A DNA stretch of 64,000 bases from Acanthaster planci (GCF_001949145.1 NW_019091544.1:44705-108704), one strand, 5' to 3'. Counted from the first letter of the stretch, positions 38,561-51,900 are shown. A program made the numbers and translations. Notes: generated by a model from the sequence alone, not told the origin.

Positions 38561-38991
38561 TTTTTGCTTAATCAAACCACACAGAAGAATAAATACGGTT
38601 CCACACATCGGCCTTCAGACCACGGAGCAATTAAAAAATCTGGCATATGCCTATACTCGCAGAATCAGTCAATTAACTTGATGGAGGTAAAAACAAACCC
38701 AGAACTAGTTAACTGTAGGCTTACCAATACCACGGAGGTAGAAATAGATCCAAGAGTTATTATATTCCACGCAATTAATATAATTATTCCGATTAACTCC
38801 GAATACGCTGGTATGCCAATATATGAAATTGGTTGGCGCGGCACAGAAAAGCAAATAATTATCTAAGAGCGAAATGCTAAGCTCCATGTTCGAACCATAC
38901 CGGTAATCACGCGTAGGTAATATAATTATTACGCAAAATATAGATGTGCCCCTTGGCCCGTGGCTTGCTCTGCATAGGGGTGCACTGACCT

Positions 38992-39360
38992 NNNNNNNNN
39001 NNNNNNNNNNNNNNNNNNNNNNNNNNNNNNNNNNNNNNNNNNNNNNNNNNNNNNNNNNNNNNNNNNNNNNNNNNNNNNNNNNNNNNNNNNNNNNNNNNNN
39101 NNNNNNNNNNNNNNNNNNNNNNNNNNNNNNNNNNNNNNNNNNNNNNNNNNNNNNNNNNNNNNNNNNNNNNNNNNNNNNNNNNNNNNNNNNNNNNNNNNNN
39201 NNNNNNNNNNNNNNNNNNNNNNNNNNNNNNNNNNNNNNNNNNNNNNNNNNNNNNNNNNNNNNNNNNNNNNNNNNNNNNNNNNNNNNNNNNNNNNNNNNNN
39301 NNNNNNNNNNNNNNNNNNNNNNNNNNNNNNNNNNNNNNNNNNNNNNNNNNNNNNNNNNNN
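38992..39360. other. Assembly gap (369 N)
   Basis: A run of N. Any reading frame drawn across it is meaningless. The flanks are noncoding. Confidence 0.99.
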
Positions 39361-41809
39361 CCGCCTGGCGGAGAATTTTCCTTGAATTGGGACACTGCAC
39401 CCATAGGCACCGTTTCAGATACTCATTAACGTACGGAACTCGACACCGGCATTGGAGTTTAAGTTATTGTGTAGAGATACATGTATATAACTCCACGGGA
39501 GTTCTAGTGATGTATACGTGCGCTTAGACCGGGTCGAAGGTTACGTAACAGTCACTTAATTGCTGGTCATTTTATTGAGGAGTGGCTGTCCAGCCGGCGC
39601 GTTGCCATTACAAGTGTCCCCACAGTTTCTTTTGTGGAAAAAGGAGACTGTTCTGCTCGAAAATGGTGATATTTGTAAAGTCAGTCAGGATTTCATTCTT
39701 CTGGGTTCTGGAGCCTTCCACGTGATGGTTGAATTGTGAAAATTACTGTTGAAAAATGGTCCAACGTGCAAGTGCTCCGAGAAAGTAGAGAGATACCGTT
39801 TGACAAATGAGAGCAGGGCTTGGGATACCTCCCTTTTCAGGTGATTTTATTTTGTGTGAACAATTAAAAATGAAATCGGCTAACCCTGGCACCAAAAATT
39901 TGATATTTCAATTAAAAATGATATGGAAAGATTAATGGTAGAACAATAGTCTAAGTTGTATTTGAGAAATCCCAGTGATGTCGGATTGTATCATGTTACT
40001 GAGTCCTGAACAATGCTTATATTACACTGTTTTCACAGGAGCTTAATCGAATTAGTTAACCATGGCTTCTCGCACAGTCTCCAAAAACTCAATTTCCATC
40101 TAATCTTTTCCCACCTCCATGATCTAATGAAGGCTAACTTGGTCAGTTGCTTCCCTGCCCCCAACAAAAGTTGGCTGCAACATGTCTTCCGCCGACAGTT
40201 GTACTTGGTCAAATGCTTCATAAAATATCCCATGAAGCCCAGTATTAAGAGTTTTGGTAATTTGTTTTCAAGTTGTCAGACTGACAACGTTGCTGTGTCC
40301 TCTTAAATTTCTTCTATTGGCACCCAATTTTGGGCATTTACAGGTCTTTTTCATTTTTTGGCACTTTTTGCACATTGGGGTAAAGAATATGCACCTGTCA
40401 TCATATTCTGGTATAGTCCTTCCTCCATGCACTCACGTGGGAAGATTATTCGGGGGGGGGGAGAGAAAAATCTGTGTGTGGAGTCCAAGTCGTGCGCACA
40501 ATGAAGGCAAATGCCATAATGAAGGCGATGTTGCGTAAACTCGTCACAGGAAAAGCGTCACACAGCAGCATTAAAAATAATCAAAACCCAAATTTTGCCG
40601 AAGAAAATGGTGGTCACCTCAAAATAAGTACTGACAAGTCTAAACACAAATTATTATCAGGCCTAGTGGAGTTGTCCTTATCAGAAAAGAAAAAATCTTT
40701 AATTATTTGTGCACAACCAATCACGATGTTGAAGCTTTGCCTTAGATGACATCACAAACTTGCTCATAAGTTATGGGAATGCTTTCTGAAGGGGTTGGGA
40801 ATAAACAACTCAACAGCAACAAGAAATCCTTTAAAGTTAATTTCTGGCGTTTCACGCCTGAAACCGAATGGTCTTCCATCTATGGATTTTGGACAGCAGA
40901 TCGACTTCAGTATAGAGTCTTGTAACGTGGCGCTCTTCGATGCTGATTTTCCTCACACAGTGTTGTTAAACTTGTTTCCTTGAAAAACTTAAAACTTAAA
41001 TTAGTTAAAACTGGTACTATTACCCTCATGATACATGGTGTTGTACCTTTGGAAACAATTTCAGTGTCATGAAATTTCGTTCGAAATCCAAAAATGGCTG
41101 CGTTCGGAAATTGGCTTGAATTGAGCGGAGTTGGGCACTTAAAAAAGACATAGGAAGTCAAAATCCGTTTAAGTTGATATATTGTTGTAAAACATTACTT
41201 CCACTCAAATACCCATCCACAAGTTTGTCAGAAAATTCTTTTCCTATTTCGGGCACATCAAAGAGTTCTATTTGCACATCTGAAAAAAATCGGAAAATTG
41301 GAAAAAATAAAATTTCATCCAAACTTTGGAGCAGGTACTTAAAATCGAGATTTATGAATTAAAATGTGAAGGAGTTTGATGTAGTTTCACTAATTGTGAA
41401 ATTTGAGCTTCCAATATTGCTCCGTTAACTGACACAAGAAGCGAAAATTAAATTGCGCCACATTAGCGGCCGCGCCACGTTAGGGTACAGCAACAATACG
41501 GTCGACTCACAATCAGGTCGGGGAGCAAACCACAACTTACCGACGTCCCCTGTTTCTGCTTATGGCTTGTTCAAGCGGCAATGACGTCATTTTCATCAAG
41601 TCACATGATAATGATGTTTATTTTTCAGGGGGAAGGGGCACTGGCCCCGTTTCTACGTGCCTGCAATGGCTTTGTTTCCTTACAGTTTTAGCGATGATTT
41701 CAGCCAAACTTTGCCGGTTATGTGCCACTTGCATCCTTCATGTAGACTGCCAATATTATATGGGCTGGTATGTGGTCATTTTCATTGGAAACTGCTTGAC
41801 CGTTTACTG
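39361..41809. other. Intergenic DNA, few recognisable features
   Basis: No convincing exon. The segment 41045-41100 (ggaaacaatttcagtgtcatgaaattt, reading toward aaaaatggctgcg) matches, in inverted orientation, 5620-5690 next to the hAT-like element (aaatttcatgacactgaaattgtttac). It is therefore a dispersed repeat present twice in the window. Confidence 0.5.
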
Positions 41810-43208
41810 GGCGCCTGTTACAACTGACAATGTTACAACCAACGCCTAATGTATCACCAACCTATAATGTATAGCCGATTGATATTACCAATCGATATTG
41901 TGTCACAAAATGACCGATAGTGTTGTAAAAATTTATATCCAAATTAATGTATCACCTGCTAAACGGATAATGTAAGTCCAAAAACTCTCCATCCAATCAC
42001 CTGCCAACGGATAATGTATCAACGGGCAAGATATCAAAAATCGACTGATAATTAGAAATATTTGTGGAAAATAAGTTGTTGCCCAAACCGAGTTTTGGAG
42101 TCTTTCACCAGTGTCCCCAAATACGATTGTATGTGTGCACTCCTATGTGTGTCCTAAAGTTAAGAAAAATCTCTGCAACTATATGCTTTCGGAGATTTTA
42201 ATGAAACTTTGATGTATTCACCAATGATTGGGAATTTCTTCATCGGATTACCGACTTTTGTCAGTTCAGCTGTAATTTTTTTCTAACTTTCAGTCTACCA
42301 TAGGCCTACTGTTTTCATTTGTGTATTTTGTCTCTTGACAAATTAAGCATCTATTTTTATTTTGCTTGTATGTTTTTTCATTTTTTTTGTTTGCGACGGA
42401 AAGCAATCCATTTTCTGAACAGGTGCCCCTTTTTTGTGTTCCCAATTTGAGCTTCCACCTCCCGATTGCAGGGTGGTCCTCATTTAAACCTGAAATTAAT
42501 TAATTACATTCCCCTACTGAGGCCTATTTTTTCCGACGAATGTTTCATAGCAAGGTCCTCTTTTGGCGTATATGATTACGCCCCTTTTCATATTTTCAAA
42601 ATAAAAGTTTGAGGGAAGGTTTTCAGAAAATACATTCAATAGTCAATGGCAATGAAAGTTTTGTGTCTGAGTGCAATCACCACAGCAATCCCCATATGTT
42701 AAGCGAGGTGATTAGTCGGGTGCTGAGTAAATACGCACCATTTATCGATACAAAGTTACACAGTTTTGTCTATAAAACATTATGACACACATAGTTGCAC
42801 CCATGCGGTCATGAGGTAACAAGACATTCAGAATTCAATTAGGAGTAGTTAGTGTCTCTAAAAACCTCATTTGGGCGACACAATTATAGTTTTACATACC
42901 TTTTCCGATACGTATCCATTATCGGTCGAGTTTTGATGTCTTGCCTGTTGATGCATTATCCGTTGGCAGGTGAAACGTTATTGGTTACAGGTTTTTGGGA
43001 AGTTACATTATCTGTTGGCAGGTGATAAATAATTATTGGATAAAGACTTTTTGGATTTACATTGTCCATTAACAGGTGAGACATTATTGGATATAAATTT
43101 TACAATACTTTTGGTCAATGTGTGCCACAGTATCGGTTGGTGATACATTATCGGTCAATCGGTGATACATTAGGCGTTGCTTTTAATATTATCAGTTGTA
43201 AAAGCTCC
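41810..43208. mobile_element. Nonautonomous DNA transposon with long degenerate inverted repeats
   Basis: The left end (GGCGCCTGTTACAACTGA, then CAACGCCTAATGTATCACC) and the inverted right end (GGAGCTTTTACAACTGA, then CAACGCCTAATGTATCACC) match with a few changes over about 250 bp. The arms run from 41810 to about 42055 and from about 42895 to 43208. Both arms repeat the theme accgataatgtatcacc and cacctgccaacggataatg several times. The interior of about 0.8 kb is noncoding. I could not find a clear target-site duplication, so the superfamily is open. Confidence 0.75.
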
Positions 43209-43539
43209 GACTTTATGTATGGTTGGTTTAAGCATGGAGCTATAAAAAACCCTCTCACGAGAGAACCTGATGGTGCCTTCACTAGTCAACCTGCATGGTC
43301 AGCGGCAGCCATTTCCTCCATGACATAACTTGGAGTCATCTCTAAAGTTGAGTTAAATCAGTGTGAGTTGTCGAATATCCTCTGTATACTTGTAGACATA
43401 GGTCAATGGTTATTCACCTAATGGTCAGCAATTTTCTGTTGTCAAACTGGCCGATATTAATTTTGTGCATCGTGAAGCCATATACATCCTGCTCTAGTTC
43501 TCATTAGATTTATGCATTATCCGCCATTAAAGCCGCAAC

Positions 43540-44240
43540 TGAGCTCGAGGATTCTACGGGGGAGGGGATCGCACCTGATCTTCCTCTACGGATCCGGCGA
43601 CAGTCCCCATCCAAGCTTCCGTGAGTTTATCGATACTTTCGTGGCATGACGCAACTAGAGATTGGCAGACTCCGCGTCCCGCTGGCGCTGCGCAGCAGGA
43701 TAATCTTCGGGAGAATTGCTTCGTAGTCCGCAGGCTGGTAGCCAAGGGCGAGTTTCTTTCCAGTGAGGCAAATCGGCGCTGGATAAAGTAAAGGCTGACA
43801 TGACCGGCAGCTCCACCGGCGGCGGATATGTAGCTTTAGTGGCTTGTGGGCCCCAGTCACAATCCAGAATTTCAAAGAAACTAGTCATCATCGATAATGT
43901 AACCTTGTCTTCTGTCAGCGGGTGCCGCCTCCCGGGTCAAACTCCAAAGACTGCAAGTTCCATACTTTTCAGAGTTCGGACTCATTTCAGACTTCTCCTT
44001 CCTCAGTGGGGGGGGGGATCTTTTGCTCTTTTGCAGGGTCCAGGATATATAGTGGGAATAGATTTTCCATATTCTACATCACCTGCATGCCCATGCAGCC
44101 CGCCCGGCCAATTCCGCATGTTCTCTCAGCATCCGACGTGCGGAGCAATGATAGAGGGAGCTCGTACATGCAAGAAATCAGCTTGAACAAAGACGTCAAC
44201 GTGTCAACTGCAGTTGCGGGATTCCATCCATTACGGTGGT
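43540..44240. other. GC-richer unrecognised segment
   Basis: GC is higher than in the flanks, and several overlapping frames of 60-130 codons are open on both strands (for example 43800-44186 plus, 43655-43891 minus). None shows a domain, splice pattern or repetitive-element motif that I recognise. It may be a decayed retroelement or an exon remnant, and I assign no product. Confidence 0.25.
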
Positions 44241-45040
44241 TTAACAGTCATTTCCAGTGATTTGCTGTTAGAAACTTTGGTCTCAATTGAGAACAGCAGC
44301 AGCAACAGTAAAAGAACAAACAAAATAATAACAAAACAACAAGACAAAGACACAATAAACAAACGCCACTAACGACAAACAGCAAACAAATGATGTGTGA
44401 CTCAGAGTCCCGCGGAGATTTCTGCACAGTATAGGAAGATGACGGACGATGAAGAGGCTTCAGTCTCAATTCTACATGTAGTTTTCAGTTTGATTAAAAC
44501 CTAAAAAGGAAAAAAATATATATTATCTTTGTGTATTTTGAAATCAAAAACAAAGAATAAATGTTGAAAAAGGTAATACCACATCACTCATTTTGGTTAA
44601 AAGAAAGAAAATCGTAAGTATAAATTTTGTTCCTGCCAACACGTGTTAGACGATAGCTGGTTAAGAAGAGATCACGTTGATCGGTATTTTTGTGCCGGTG
44701 GCGCGCCATACAAAGAAAAGGCCATCATCAAAAGATGGCTGCCAGCTTGACTTGCCTTGCCGGGTTGAATGATAGGCCCAGTGTCTGAATGTTACATGTG
44801 TGTACTGCTCAAGAAAGATTAACTTAAACGATTTGAGTAATGCACGTCATTTTAAGAGAGACTTAAGTTTCAAAGGAAGAGCAGACTTATTAGATTGTCA
44901 CAACTTCACACTATTTTTGAGTAAGTTTTTCTTGGAATCGGTTCGCTTTTTCCTTTGAATTTTTGATGCAAGAGCATACATGTACGTACGGGACTGGCGC
45001 GGCGTGTGGGCGATCGCGCAAGGGCATGAAGGATGCATGT

Positions 45041-45127
45041 AGCCCCACTAGTGTGGCACGGACTATCACTCTCGATCTATCCTAAGGATGGATCGGGAGT
45101 GATAGTCTGTGCCACACTAGTGGGGCT
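45041..45127. repeat. Near-perfect 87-bp palindrome
   Basis: agccccactagtgtggcac at the left pairs with gtgccacactagtggggct at the right. The two arms of about 40 bp meet at cctaagg with only a few mismatches. It can fold into one long hairpin. Probably a MITE or foldback relic. No flanking duplication was found. Confidence 0.9.
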
Positions 45128-45212
45128 AGAAGTGTGGGGGACATGGGCATGCTTTATGATGGTGGTTACACATTATGGCAAATGGCCTGGTAGATCTTTT
45201 TTATAGCTCCAT

Positions 45213-45246
45213 GGTAGGACTATATCATGGTTATCATAGTCCTACC
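45213..45246. repeat. Short hairpin
   Basis: ggtaggactat and atagtcctacc are perfect inverted 11-mers around a 12-nt loop. It lies between two larger palindromes upstream of ROMO1. Confidence 0.75.
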
Positions 45247-45388
45247 ACTCGGTACCAGGGCAGAAGGAACCAGGAAATGAATTTTTCTTAGAATCACCTT
45301 TTCAGGTTTTTGTGTATCTCTGTACTCTTCTTCTATGTATGAAGACTGACATCTTTTTTGAGTTATGTGAACTGAACTGGTACAAACC

Positions 45389-45505
45389 CAGCTCTGCTAT
45401 CTTGAGTGGAGCGTTGATATTCCTCTTTTTGAATTTTGGACTGGATCGGTCATCCAGTCCAAAATTTGAAAAAGATGACTACTAACGCTCCACTCGATTG
45501 AGCTA
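45389..45505. mobile_element. 117-bp hairpin MITE with 9-bp target-site duplication
   Basis: Flanked by GTACAAACC at 45380-45388 and 45506-45514. The arms (gagtggagcgtt, then gaattttggactggat) invert around a short centre, cggtc at about 45448. The ends read CAGCTC and GAGCTA. A 9-bp duplication is typical of Mutator-like elements, so this may be a MULE-derived MITE. It lies about 600 bp upstream of the ROMO1 start codon. Confidence 0.8.
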
Positions 45506-46103
45506 GTACAAACCATTAGGGGAATGGTATATTTGGGAACCCTGTTCCAGTACTAGGCCGGCCTATGGGAGACCTACATACATTTAAAGTTTTGGATTCA
45601 CCTTGGTACATGTAGATGAGTACGACATTTGCAATAACTGTAGGGTTTTGAGGAAATTATAAGGGGAACTTTGAGTGTATCATTGCAATAAAGGAGCATT
45701 GCCTTTGGTCTTTCAGGTGGGAACTGACCAGTTTTGGAAGAATAAAATGACAAAAACGGGGAGTTTATACACAATGCCCCTGAGGCTGGACTGAAAAATC
45801 CCAGTGTTTTCTAGGTGCATGTACCTCAACATGCTCAATATTTTTACTGCTAAGTTTGACTTTTTACTACATTTTATTGCTTTCAGATAGGTAATAAATC
45901 ATTGAAGGGAAAACTTAGCGCTATATCCATATCCATGATGGAAATGGAATTCTTTCCTTGCTGTGTCCTATGTGTGCTCCATTCCATTTTGATGCATTTC
46001 TTTTATGCGCACTTTTTACATTTTATTTTCTTATTACATGTATTATTTTGCTGATGCAGTTGGTAATGAAGGTATTTCACATCCTTTTTGTATATCACCA
46101 GAA

Positions 46104-46802
46104 ATGCCAGTGTCAATGACACCCACTGGCGGCCCTAGCTGCTTTGATCGAGTCAAAATGGGCTTTATGATTGGATTCTGTGTCGGCATGGGATCTGGCG
46201 CCCTCTTTGGTGGTTTTTCTGCACTCAGGTATAATACAGTCTTTCAGACATTGCATTTGCTTGTGAAAAAATGTAAATTAAGCACAAAACGGCATGTATG
46301 CCATGGACAACTTATCTGAGTGGTACAGTGTATAAGGCTGCATCCGAATCTGGTATCTAGAGCTACAGCTAGGTCTTCACTCCATTGGAAGTGCTTGGAG
46401 ACGCGTAGACAACAGAGCTAGCCATAGCTCTGGAAGCCCATTTCAGACACTGCCTAAGTTTGCGTATTGATAATTCCAAATTCCCAAATTTAAATAAAGT
46501 GCTTTGTACATACCAAGCATTTAGCCTCGTGGCTGGACAGCACAATAGTCACAGTTTGCGCTTACCATGTTCTGCCTGAAAAGGAAAAATTGCTCCAATT
46601 TGCTTGTTTTATGTGCTTTCTTTGAAGCAGTCATTGTATGATTTTGATCTGACAAAAGTGACAATAATCCTGTGACCTCCCGTCCCTCAACAGATACGGA
46701 CTAAGGGGAAGGGAACTGATGACAACAGTGGGCAAGACAATGATTCAAGGCGGTGGGACTTTTGGACTGTTTATGAGTGTTGGAACAGGCATCCGATGCT
46801 AG
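46104..46802 (+). CDS. ROMO1: Reactive oxygen species modulator 1 (ROMO1)
   Basis: Predicted 77-residue protein from exons 46104-46228 and 46694-46802, spliced in phase 2. The human protein has 79 residues. The sequence [20 protein letters not shown] is followed by a glycine-rich membrane segment ([19 protein letters not shown]), then [20 protein letters not shown], and ends TGIRC, the conserved C-terminus. ROMO1 sits in the mitochondrial inner membrane, is the animal counterpart of yeast Mgr2 of the TIM23 translocase, and affects superoxide output and fusion through OPA1. An acceptor (tgatgcag) at 46059 before the coding part indicates a separate 5' UTR exon. The gene is convergent with ERGIC3, 2.2 kb away. 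Confidence 0.96.
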
Positions 46803-48994
46803 TAGACGGTAGTGTGCAGTATGGGGAGCTGATTGAAAAAAATGACCGGACAAGGGAAAAATTCAGTCATCACCTGCCTTGCACAAATGTAGAAGTTCTG
46901 GCAAAAGCTGATTTTTGAAGTACTACCATTGGACAGATGATTTGTGATGACAACTGCACCATTATGGAAATCTCAGCCGACATCACCAGCTTTTGATTTC
47001 TTTTGATTAAGTAACAGGTAGCCACACTTTTTGTCATTAATTCCCAGATTGAAACACCTGATCAATGTGTATTGTTGTGAAAGGTTCTGCAGACTCTCCG
47101 AGAAGTTTCTGTTGAATGGAAAAATAGAAAACTGAAAAAAAGGAAATTGAAATTTTGATTTGCTGTACTCTTGAGTTATTGTTTGACAAACATGCTACAG
47201 CAGTTTTTTACTTCGAATGGGACAGTATTCCAATGTAGATGTAATTCTTTTTCACATTTACTTTTTCTTATTTTCACAATCGTTACACGAAACATTGTTT
47301 CTAACTTTCAGCTGAAGTAGTCATGTTCCTTACTGCTATTCAAGTTTTGCAGAACTCCAAAGTTGAATTGAACTCTGTTCAAACATTATTTTATTAAAAA
47401 AAGAAATTGGAAAGGTAAGGTTTGGCATAGTTGAACGATGTAAGCCTGTGTCAATTGGGTAAATTTAAGTTTCATATAAAATTGTGCCATCCCGTAATGG
47501 CGACTGGATTTTAGTGACTATATTATTAATTTGCTCAAGTCAAGAGTTGAAGCCTGACTGTGAGCTTAGGGTTCAATGAGATGGAAATAAAAATAGGAGA
47601 CTTGCTGTTTGAAGATGAATTGTCGAGACTGACCGCTTCCTGAGAGAAAGCTGAAGTGTTAAAATAAATGGAATCAAGTGAGTAGATAGGGGCATTGCTC
47701 TCTCTGTGGGACAATGACTCTTTTCTTGCTAATTCATGTGAACACAAATGAAACCAATGAAAGATTTGATGGGAAAAATGATCATGTATTTATTCAATTT
47801 AAATTTTCATGATAACTGCCTTATCAAGAGGAAAAGAAGAACTTCAGTACAAGATATAAAAATGAAACTATTAATAGTGCACCTCTACTGGGAATACGTG
47901 TACATTCCCACATATTAAGAATAGTCTATAAAAATTAGAATCAAAAACTGCACCAAATGTATTTGACAAAAACTTGTCCAACAAGATCCCGTCACCGTTT
48001 GCCAATGTACAATCTATAAAGAGTGCATGTTTTTAACAAAAAGAACATGGCTAATGCAGTAAAATGTACATGTATTGACATTTTTCAAGAAGGAATGGCT
48101 CTCATTAAGAGATGACTTCAGTACAGTGAGGAATTTGATGTGTATCTCTTCCTAGCGCCATTCTTTTGCTATGTTCAAATGAAAGTTTTAAGAAAACGTT
48201 GTGTTGATGCAACCTGTCATTTGAGACTGTTGCTTTGAAATGAAAACATTTACAAGCCTTTAGTCACGTGGGATGGACTCAAGCTGGCTAATGGGTGGGT
48301 AGTTACATATACACTTTACATATTGTAAAAGTGTGTATGCATATTTATACACTGTAAATTGTGTACCCTGAAATAGTGTGCATAATTAAGGAAATCATCT
48401 CTAACACTAAATGTTGAGATTTGGGGGAGTTTCAAAGATTTTCAAATTCATTAAAAGAATTGGCCAATATTTTATTATGGGCTCTCTGTCAGTTCTGAAC
48501 AATATATCCATATTTCAGTGTACAAGTACATGCATCCAGAAAAGCCCATTAGTTCACCAAAACAAGAAGCAGGCCCTAAAAAGTGATTGTACTCTATCCT
48601 GTTATCACACATTTACTGAACTCCAAATTCAACATGTTTTCATAGAAACATGAAACTGAGCTCCACATTTACTTCTCTATTATTTCAACACTGCTTTGTA
48701 AATGCATGTGAGAAATGGCCAAACTCACAGACAGGTGGCAATCAATCTTACAGTTGCGCTGGACAGTCCTGATGCCCCCCCCATAGCAAAAGGCACTGAG
48801 AAAACTACAAGCACTGAACACACAAAGCAAGTGTTCTATGGCAAGTGTTTCAAATTAAAACCCAACAGTGTACTTTCCATGATTAGAGGGGACCACTGAG
48901 AATGTTCAGTGATGTTGATGGATTCGTCTACTGGCTTGTGAATGGATTATAGAGGGCACTGTGACAGGTTACAAGGGATGTGTGGAAGCCATTG
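46803..48994. other. 3' regions of convergent ROMO1 and ERGIC3
   Basis: No coding exon. ROMO1-strand AATAAA near 47663 (gttaaaataaatgg) and the ERGIC3-strand signal near 47788 (tttatt on the plus strand) are candidates. The remainder is AT-rich with no recognised repeat. Confidence 0.4.
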
Positions 48995-51900
48995 TTATAA
49001 CGCCTTGCCAAGGTCGATCTTCTTCTGTATTGCTTTAGCTGAGTGGTAGATAAATGAATCAATCAGGCCAGCAACTGTAAAAAGTAAAGCAACATGAAAA
49101 TGGTTTTAAAGCTCAGATCAACAACTGAACACTGAAGCAGCACATCACATAAATCTACTATCAACTCCAAAAATGTCTCATCTTTCACTCCAACACCTAT
49201 CACAACTCCCATGCTAGTGGTGGTCAGAGCCCAAGGGTTACAGTTAGGTTGATCCAAGCACCACCTTGCTAAATTCAAGCTGAGAAATGATCAGTTACTG
49301 TACCTGTGAAGACTCCACCAATGATGGCACACACTCCGGTCAAGAAATGCATGAATGACCTGACAAGGAAACAGAGTGAATATCCTGAAGAAATGAATAC
49401 AATTGTGTCTTGAAAGAAACCTTAGTTTGTACATGTAAATACACTTGTAAATGTACATTTTTGTCAATATAAAGAAGTCAGAATGCATTTTGTGACCCAT
49501 GCCAGATCCTGAAATAAGTTAAATATACGGTTTAGAAGCTGGCAATTTCACAGCAACTTTTCAACATTTAAAAACAATAAAAAAAAACCAGATAACGAAA
49601 CATTAGCAAGACGGTAAAATATACGCATTTACAAGAAATTGGAAGAAAATGTTACCTGTGTTTTTCTGTGAACTTCACCATGAGAGGTGAAAGTTCATAT
49701 AGAACAAAGACGCCCGGCAAGCCTTGTTCACCACTGATACTAAGGATAGACACTTGCTTCTCATGTTTAGTGACTGAGTACTGATTTGTCCTCGTTGTCT
49801 GCCCATTCAGTTTGGTGTATGTTGTTGGAACTACTTTGATGAAGTATTGGTACATGGTAGAGCCTGGAATGAATATAATGTGGACAAATAATAATTGATG
49901 TTAAAGGAAGAATCTTAGACGGTGTCATGAGAATATGTTAGGATGGGAAATAGCTAATCCTATGTAAAACTTAAAATGGCGCTCTCAGCAGGCACTAAAC
50001 AGAGTGGATAAGACTTGATTTCAGAAACACTTAAGACTGTTCACCTCTTCGATCTGTGACTAGAGTCCTGTCCAGTGGATTATCCATACCAGGATATTCC
50101 ACTCCAAAAGACAATTGCTGGATATGATGTGACATGTTGAACTGTAAAAAAGCAGTTAAAGAAATTAATACAGTAAGAAAAAGTATTTAACCAAAGGAAC
50201 CACGATGAACACGTTGTTGTTCAGCAAATGTGGAAAAACTATCCTTCACACTGCTGGACAAACTATCCTTCACACCGCTGGACAAACTATCCTTCACACC
50301 GCTGGACAAACTATCCTTCACACCGCTGGACAAACTATCCTTCACACTGCTGGACATATACCAATTTTTAAAATTTTAATTTGTGAACCAATGGTACAAA
50401 ACTGACCTTGTCTGCTATATACTGTATCAAGTAATACATGTGTAGGCATTCACCGTATTCAGGGGACAAATTCTTTTGTTAGGGAAATTTGAACCGAGTG
50501 GTGGGGACATTTCTGAGTCCCCACAACATTTTCGGTCCCCACAAAATAGGTGAAATGTCGAGTGTATGTCCCCACAACTATGGTGCATGAGTACATGTAC
50601 ACACAAGAAAACAGTCTTGGTTGTTGCAAGTATGTTGAGGTAAACATACAAAAACTGACCTTGTCTCCGATGAATGGTTGTAAGTCATGGACGTGAACAT
50701 GATGCTGCTGGAAACTTTTACCTGGTGCAAAGTGGAAATTCCCTGCCACCTAACCAGGACAAAAAAGTAACTGATCTGTTAGACCAAAGAATTCGTGGAG
50801 ATTCCCTGCCACCTAACCAGGACCAAAAAAGTAATTGACCTGTTAGACCAAAGAATTCATGGAGATTCCCTGCCACCTAACCAGGACAAAAAGTGTAACT
50901 GACCCATTGGACCAAAGAATTTGTGAAAATTCCCTGCCACTTAATCCGGACAAAAAGTGTAACTGACCTGTTAGACCAAAGAATTCGTGGAAATTCTGTC
51001 ACCTAACCAGGACAAAAAGTGCAACTGACCCGTTAGACCAAAGAATTCGTGGAAATGAAAAAAATGTGTTCACTTATTTTTTTCCCCATTGTTCTGTAAC
51101 TTTCTTTAAAACCTTGGGATATATGATAAGATGAGATTCTTCGGGTAGTCAAACCTCATGAAAACACAACTCACATAACCATGCATGTAAATTGAATGAA
51201 CGTTAGAGCACATTGGTTGGGGGTGTAATTTGGTATAGTTCATGAGATCTGTGGAAAGGTTTACCTTATTAACTTCCAAGTAGCCAAACAACTGACAACC
51301 TTCTCCTTTCTGGGCATCAATCTTATCGCTCCAGCCCTCTCGATTGCATTGTACAATCTCAGTTGCCATATTGAAGGCCCAACCTTTTCGTCTGTAAGCC
51401 TCTCGTACATCTTCACAAGAATTACAACATCTAACCAAAGAAGAGAGGGAATTCAATGTTCCTTCAGTATCTTCTCTATCTTGAACAATTACAAGTATAT
51501 TACAAGTAGAAAGTTGATTTCAATGCATGTTTTAAGAGCAACATTAATATCTTTTAGGCTAATGGAAGAATGTATTATTGTCAACCAATACTCACTGAAG
51601 TTCCTTTGATTCTGCTCCATAACAACTCTCGCACCTATTTGGGTCCAATTCTTCTTTTTTGGCCTGGTAAGACAAAATAAGTGTAATTAGGAATATAACA
51701 CCATTACTATGTCCAAAGATTATATATCACCATTATGGGGGAAGATTGACCTCTGGGTATTTCTTTGTATGGTGACCTATGAAACAAGATTAAGTCATTC
51801 ATTTGATTTCATAAATCAATGCATTTAATGTTCATTTAATGAAGCCAATGTCTTTATTAGTAATATTAGTATTATTTTATTTCATTTTGTCAATCAAGGT

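Noticed and set aside
38705..39527. Long frames spanning the first gap
   Set aside because: They run through N residues and have no coding support on either side. Frames across 62203-62564 were rejected for the same reason.
43540..44240. Possible gene in a GC-rich segment
   Set aside because: Competing frames on both strands with no splice pattern or recognisable domain.
50236..50355. CRISPR-like regular repeats
   Set aside because: The units are directly adjacent without spacers, in an intron of an animal gene; it is a minisatellite.
50370..50415. Possible extra ERGIC3 exon ending at a second gacaag|gtcag donor (about 50404-50410)
   Set aside because: It resembles the exon 7 donor but exon 7 joins exon 8 in frame with full protein coverage, and no matching acceptor or conserved residues were found.
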